Positions 6,265-9,598 of a DNA stretch of 9,598 nt are shown here, piece by piece. Made by a program: the position numbers and the translations under genes. Under the pieces are notes generated by a model. The model saw only the letters and a list, made by a program, of their open reading frames with translations. It had not been told where the DNA came from and ran no database searches. The stretch's first letter is position 1. Each line of letters starts with the position of its first letter. The stretch spans positions 1-9,598 of the forward strand of contig JAQVUB010000065.1 of NCBI GenBank assembly GCA_028699735.1, read 5' to 3'. Origin of the DNA: Lentisphaeria bacterium (GTDB lineage Bacteria > Verrucomicrobiota > Lentisphaeria > Oligosphaerales > Oligosphaeraceae).

Positions 6265-8235
6265 ATGTTTGATGAATTACGCATGAAAGATGCCTTGGCA
6301 TGCTACAAGCAGGGTTTTATTGATAAACAGTGGCCTAATGAAAAATATAAATGGGAAGCAGTAAAGCATTTTCAGGACAATTGGAACATTAATGCGACCG
6401 ACTTTGCCGATATGCTCACTCGCTCTCTGGAGAAGACTTCCAACCTGCTTGCCTCCAGGAATAATTACCCCGCGACGATGATCCAGGACTTTGCAAGGAC
6501 CGCTCCTGAAGAAGTGCGGGGTATGTTCATGGACTTGTTTGATGATAGCAAGGACGTTTACGAGCGCATTGATCAATTCAAGACAACCTCAAACTCGCTT
6601 CTTGGAAAATACGGAAACGGCGCTAAACAACACTTTCAGACTGAGAACTCCATTACCACCTATTTATGGCTCCGCTTTCCCGATAAATACTACATCTACA
6701 AGTGGAGTGAGATTAATACGGTGGCAAACGAACTCGCTTGCGATTATCACTTTAAGCAAGGCGCTTATGCCGATAACATTCGCAATTTTCTGAAACTATA
6801 CAACGAAATCTGCATGCAGCTTCATAAGGATGAAGAGCTTGTAAGTATTTTTAAATCCCAGCTTACCGGCACATGCTATCCCGATCCGGAACTTCGTACT
6901 TTGACCTTTGACTTTGGGTTCTATGTCAGCAGAAATTATGGCAAACAGAAAGAACAGGCTGATGGGGAGTGGTTTCCGTCTGATTACACGCCCGGGCTTT
7001 CGGTCGATGAATGGGTTGCGCTCTTGAATGATGAAAGTGTATTCACACCCAGTTCGCTTGAAATTATACGACGGATGAAGGACTACGGTGGACAAGCTAC
7101 CTGCACCCAACTATCCATGAAGTATGGTGAAAGCGCAAACTTCTATAATAGCGGTTCGACGGCTTTGGCTCGTCGTATAGCCCAAAAGACAAATTGCCCG
7201 ATAAGGAATGAAAATACCGAAAATGCAAAGTATTGGCCCATTCTTTATGTTGGGAAGCAAGCCACGCAAGAAGAAGACGGCTGCTACCTTTGGAAGCTTC
7301 GTGAGGAACTCTCTCAGGCTCTTGATAAATTTTTCCTCGATATAATCCGCGAAGAAAATCCCAGTCCCATGAAGGCGGACATGGCTCCGTATGATAAAAA
7401 TGCGTTTTTGGATGATGTCTACATGCAAGAAAATCAATATGACATGCTCGTTTGCATTTTGATGCATAAGAAGAACGTCATTCTTCAAGGCGCACCTGGT
7501 GTTGGCAAAACTTTTACAGCAAAGCGTCTGGCATATTCGATCATGGGCGAAAAAGATGAAAGCCGCATCGAGTTTGTGCAATTCCACCAGAACTACTCCT
7601 ATGAAGATTTCATAATGGGGTACAAGCCGGTCGATAACGGCTTTGAGCTGAAATCAGGAATCTTCTACCGTTTTTGCCAAAAAGCCGCGAATCAGCCTGA
7701 AAAGGAATTTTTCTTCATTATTGATGAAATCAACCGGGGAAACATGAGCAAGATCTTTGGAGAACTTCTTATGCTTATTGAGAGAGACTATCGCGGATGT
7801 CCAGCGACACTGGCGTATAACGGACTGGCTTTTTCAGTGCCGAAGAACCTTTACATGATTGGAATGATGAACACTGCTGATCGCAGTCTTGCGATGATTG
7901 ACTATGCCCTTCGCAGACGTTTCAGCTTTTTTGAAATGAATCCCGGCTTTGATTCTGAGGGATTCTCCAACTATCGAAAAGCCTTGAACAACGATACCTT
8001 GAATGCACTTGTGGTCAAAATAAAGGAACTGAACAAGGAAATTGCAGCCGACCGCTCGCTGGGAAAAGGATTCTGTATTGGACATAGCTATTTTTGCGGC
8101 CAGCAAGCCTGCACCGATGAGTGGCTGCGTTCGGTTGTAGATTATGATATTCTGCCAATGCTAAGTGAATATTGGTTTGATGATAGCAGCAAATTCCAGT
8201 ATTGGGAAAACATTCTGCATGGAGTCTTCCAATGA
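6265..8235 (+). CDS. mcrB: McrB-type AAA+ GTPase subunit of a type IV restriction system
   Basis: A 656-aa GTP-driven motor that, with McrC, cleaves modified DNA such as that of phages. The start is supported by AAAGGAG at 6249-6255, 9 bases upstream. The AAA+ module has Walker A GAPGVGKT (409-416), Walker B FFIIDEIN (Asp487-Glu488, then Asn490-Arg491), the McrB signature MNTADRS (535-541, with the NTAD element of the family) and the arginine cluster RRRF (550-553). The 400-residue N-terminus is much longer than the roughly 170-aa modified-base-binding domain of E. coli McrB and does not look like it. Residues 1-225 are helical (YLWLRFPDKYYIYKW near 130). Residues 235-350 form a second domain (FYNSGSTALARR 293-304, NENTENAKYWPILY 315-328) seen in McrB-like ATPases of many bacteria. 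These probably set target specificity, which is unknown here. The gene has visibly more A/T than the 418-aa gene upstream, consistent with transfer. Confidence 0.93.
   Translation: MFDELRMKDALACYKQGFIDKQWPNEKYKWEAVKHFQDNWNINATDFADMLTRSLEKTSNLLASRNNYPATMIQDFARTAPEEVRGMFMDLFDDSKDVYERIDQFKTTSNSLLGKYGNGAKQHFQTENSITTYLWLRFPDKYYIYKWSEINTVANELACDYHFKQGAYADNIRNFLKLYNEICMQLHKDEELVSIFKSQLTGTCYPDPELRTLTFDFGFYVSRNYGKQKEQADGEWFPSDYTPGLSVDEWVALLNDESVFTPSSLEIIRRMKDYGGQATCTQLSMKYGESANFYNSGSTALARRIAQKTNCPIRNENTENAKYWPILYVGKQATQEEDGCYLWKLREELSQALDKFFLDIIREENPSPMKADMAPYDKNAFLDDVYMQENQYDMLVCILMHKKNVILQGAPGVGKTFTAKRLAYSIMGEKDESRIEFVQFHQNYSYEDFIMGYKPVDNGFELKSGIFYRFCQKAANQPEKEFFFIIDEINRGNMSKIFGELLMLIERDYRGCPATLAYNGLAFSVPKNLYMIGMMNTADRSLAMIDYALRRRFSFFEMNPGFDSEGFSNYRKALNNDTLNALVVKIKELNKEIAADRSLGKGFCIGHSYFCGQQACTDEWLRSVVDYDILPMLSEYWFDDSSKFQYWENILHGVFQ
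8221..8235 (+). promoter_or_regulatory. mcrC ribosome binding site and ATGA start-stop overlap
   Basis: GGAG (8221-8224) lies 7 bases before ATG 8232, whose bases overlap the mcrB stop TGA (8233-8235) as ATGA. This favours 8232 over the upstream in-frame ATG at 8202, which would add ten residues (MGKHSAWSLP) with no McrC-like character. The overlap implies translational coupling of McrC to McrB. Confidence 0.8.
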
Positions 8236-9290
8236 TCAAAGATAAAAGCATATTTATTAAAAACATTTATTATATGCTGTCCTATGCCTTTACCTCACTG
8301 ACCCAAGCAAATTACGAGGAGGTGGCAACAGAAGAATTTGAAAATATACATAACCTTTTTGCGGCCATTCTGAGTAAAGGAATCGGCCGGCAACTGAAGC
8401 AGGGGCTTTACCGCCAGTACAAGAATAAGAAGGAAGATATGGCGATCATGCGCGGCAAGATTGACGTATCCGGAACAATACAGAAGAAGAGTGCCCATCA
8501 GCATGTTTTGGTTTGTGAATACGATGAGCTCTCTGAAAACAACATACTCAATCAGATACTAAAAACGACGATTATGATTCTGTTCCGCCACGCCAAGGTC
8601 AAACCTGAATATAAAGACGTTTTAAAAAAAGAACTGCTTTTCTTCTCGAACGTAGACACCGTTGATCCGGTATCAATCAAATGGTCCTCCCTTCGCTTTC
8701 AGCGCAACAACCAGACATACCGTATGCTCATCAGCCTTTGCCAGCTGTTAATACAGGGAATGCTCCTGACAACCGATTCTGGTGAATACAAACTTGCGTC
8801 CTTCCTTGATGAGCAGAGGATGAGCCGTTTGTACGAGAAATTTATCCTGGAATATTACATCAAAGAATATCCGATGCTGGATGCTCGCGCATCACAAATT
8901 CCGTGGGGCCTGGACGATGGGATTGAGACCATGCTGCCGGTCATGCAAAGCGATATTATGCTTTCGCATAAAGAAAAAGTGCTTATTATTGACGCAAAGT
9001 ATTACACGCACACGACACAGGAGCAGTACAACATTCACTCGATTCATTCAAATAACCTCTATCAAATCTTCACTTATGTCAAAAATAAGGATGCTGAGCT
9101 AAAGGGTCAGCCGCATGAGGTAGCTGGCATGCTTCTTTATGCCCGGACAGATGAAGCAATACAGCCAGATAACGAGTATCAAATGAGCGGTAACAAAATC
9201 AGCGTAAAGACACTTGATCTGAACTGTGAATTCTCAGTTATCGCAGATCAGCTCAAGGGAATTGTCGAGCAACACTTTGATTGCGTATAA
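8232..9290 (+). CDS. mcrC: McrC-type PD-(D/E)xK endonuclease subunit
   Basis: A 352-aa nuclease partner of McrB, essentially the length of E. coli McrC (about 350 aa). The N-terminal half binds and stimulates the McrB ring in characterised systems. Here it opens with IKNIYYMLSYAF and continues to MRGKIDVSGTIQ, both typical of the family. The C-terminal half holds the PD-(D/E)xK nuclease core: Asp241 in SDIML, then IIDAKYY with Asp254 and Lys256, spaced as in the family. A conserved-looking NLYQIFTYV helix follows. All three catalytic positions are present, so the enzyme should be active. It is translationally coupled to mcrB and is the last gene of the operon. No methyltransferase or third subunit adjoins it within the window. 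Confidence 0.93.
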   Translation: MIKDKSIFIKNIYYMLSYAFTSLTQANYEEVATEEFENIHNLFAAILSKGIGRQLKQGLYRQYKNKKEDMAIMRGKIDVSGTIQKKSAHQHVLVCEYDELSENNILNQILKTTIMILFRHAKVKPEYKDVLKKELLFFSNVDTVDPVSIKWSSLRFQRNNQTYRMLISLCQLLIQGMLLTTDSGEYKLASFLDEQRMSRLYEKFILEYYIKEYPMLDARASQIPWGLDDGIETMLPVMQSDIMLSHKEKVLIIDAKYYTHTTQEQYNIHSIHSNNLYQIFTYVKNKDAELKGQPHEVAGMLLYARTDEAIQPDNEYQMSGNKISVKTLDLNCEFSVIADQLKGIVEQHFDCV

Positions 9291-9321
9291 ATCGGGTGCA
9301 GTTCCCAAGTAGGCAGCCCCC

Positions 9322-9435
9322 GTCCAAAAAGTTTTTTTTAACCACAAAAGGCACGAAAGAACTTGGGGTGGGCTGGCGCCCACAACCTATTTTTTAACAA
9401 CGAAAAACACAAAAAGACTCGAAATTTTTTAAAGG
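9322..9435 (+). repeat. Tandem double copy of the dispersed repeat downstream of mcrC
   Basis: Starts with the core GTCCAAAAAG (9322-9331) and a T8 run. A two-block variant follows (AACCACAAAA, GGCACGAAAG) leading into CTTGGGGTGGGC-TGGC-GCCCACAACC (9362-9387), which matches the inverted unit at 6137-6162 at 25 of 26 positions. After TATTTTTT comes a three-block variant (AACAACGAAA, AACACAAAAA, GACTCGAAAT; 9396-9425) like 109-148 and 3331-3370. Both variants of the family thus sit head to tail here. The 9291-9598 gap otherwise holds only the hairpins described separately and no gene. Confidence 0.85.
9368..9395 (+). terminator. Terminator-like hairpin for mcrBC, supplied by the repeat
   Basis: GTGGGC (9368-9373) pairs with GCCCAC (9378-9383) around TGGC, and AACCTA then TTTTTT (9390-9395) follow. 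The stem is short and six bases separate it from the T-run, so termination strength is uncertain. It is the first hairpin-plus-T structure after the mcrC stop, 78 bases downstream. The same arrangement occurs at 5762-5791. Confidence 0.4.
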
Positions 9436-9502
9436 TTGTTGCGTTGAGGTAAAAGATCGTTTAGGAAAATGTCATGCTCGTACCATCAACCATATGTGGT
9501 CA

Positions 9503-9536
9503 CTTCCCTCCTTGTTAACATGTGTCGGAGGGTAAG
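9503..9536. repeat. Hairpin repeat CCCTCC-15 nt-GGAGGG (copy 2)
   Basis: CTTCCCTCC (9503-9511) pairs with GGAGGG-T-AAG (9527-9536), with one bulged T. The 15-base loop begins TTGTT and ends GTC, as in the copy at 3655-3686, but its centre differs. The flanks outside the stem are not shared with copy 1. Confidence 0.6.
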
Positions 9537-9598
9537 CGTTCGTTCAGCCCATAATTCAGCGACGCAACCCGGCATTATAGTAAGTCCATGAAATGGAG

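Overview
The window looks like a chromosomal segment of a repeat-rich Gram-negative bacterium, most plausibly from the Lentisphaerae/Verrucomicrobia side of the PVC group. This rests on a very large secreted GH123-like (DUF4091) glycosidase, isolated genes separated by long non-coding gaps, and gaps filled with short dispersed repeats built on 'GTCCAAAAAGG-T(n)-AACCACGAAA' and on GC-rich palindromes. The taxonomic call is inference, not proof. There are four supported protein genes, all on the + strand, and no tRNA, rRNA, CRISPR array or intact transposase was seen.

Layout. 1-289: non-coding, with half of the dispersed repeat (17-42) and an inverted pair of the same family with perfect 22-bp arms (129-150/181-202). 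290-3169: a 959-aa exported multidomain glycosidase with the GH123-type Asp-Glu pair. 3170-4111: non-coding on the + strand, with a repeat copy, a T-tailed mini-hairpin, two further hairpins, and on the - strand a reading frame with coding-like codons broken by one in-frame TGA (possible gene remnant). 4112-5368: a 418-aa cytosolic protein of unknown function whose stop codon lies inside a copy of the repeat. 5369-6264: a 900-bp repeat field containing a degenerate short-period tandem tract and a nested inverted repeat of about 500 bp (5708-6212). 6265-9290: a two-gene mcrB-mcrC operon with an ATGA overlap. 9291-9598: another double repeat copy, which supplies a terminator-like hairpin, and a second copy of the hairpin seen at 3655-3686.

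How it works together. The only clear multi-gene unit is McrBC: an AAA+ GTPase motor (McrB) and its PD-(D/E)xK nuclease partner (McrC), a modification-dependent (type IV) anti-phage restriction system. It has no adjacent methyltransferase, as expected for type IV, and is bracketed by members of the same repeat family. The glycosidase and the 418-aa protein are separated from it and from each other by repeat-filled gaps, so no functional link is supported. The most unusual content is the repeat architecture: one core motif occurs at least eight times, always outside the confident reading frames except where it overlaps a stop codon, often in head-to-head pairs and with 10-nt internal phasing.
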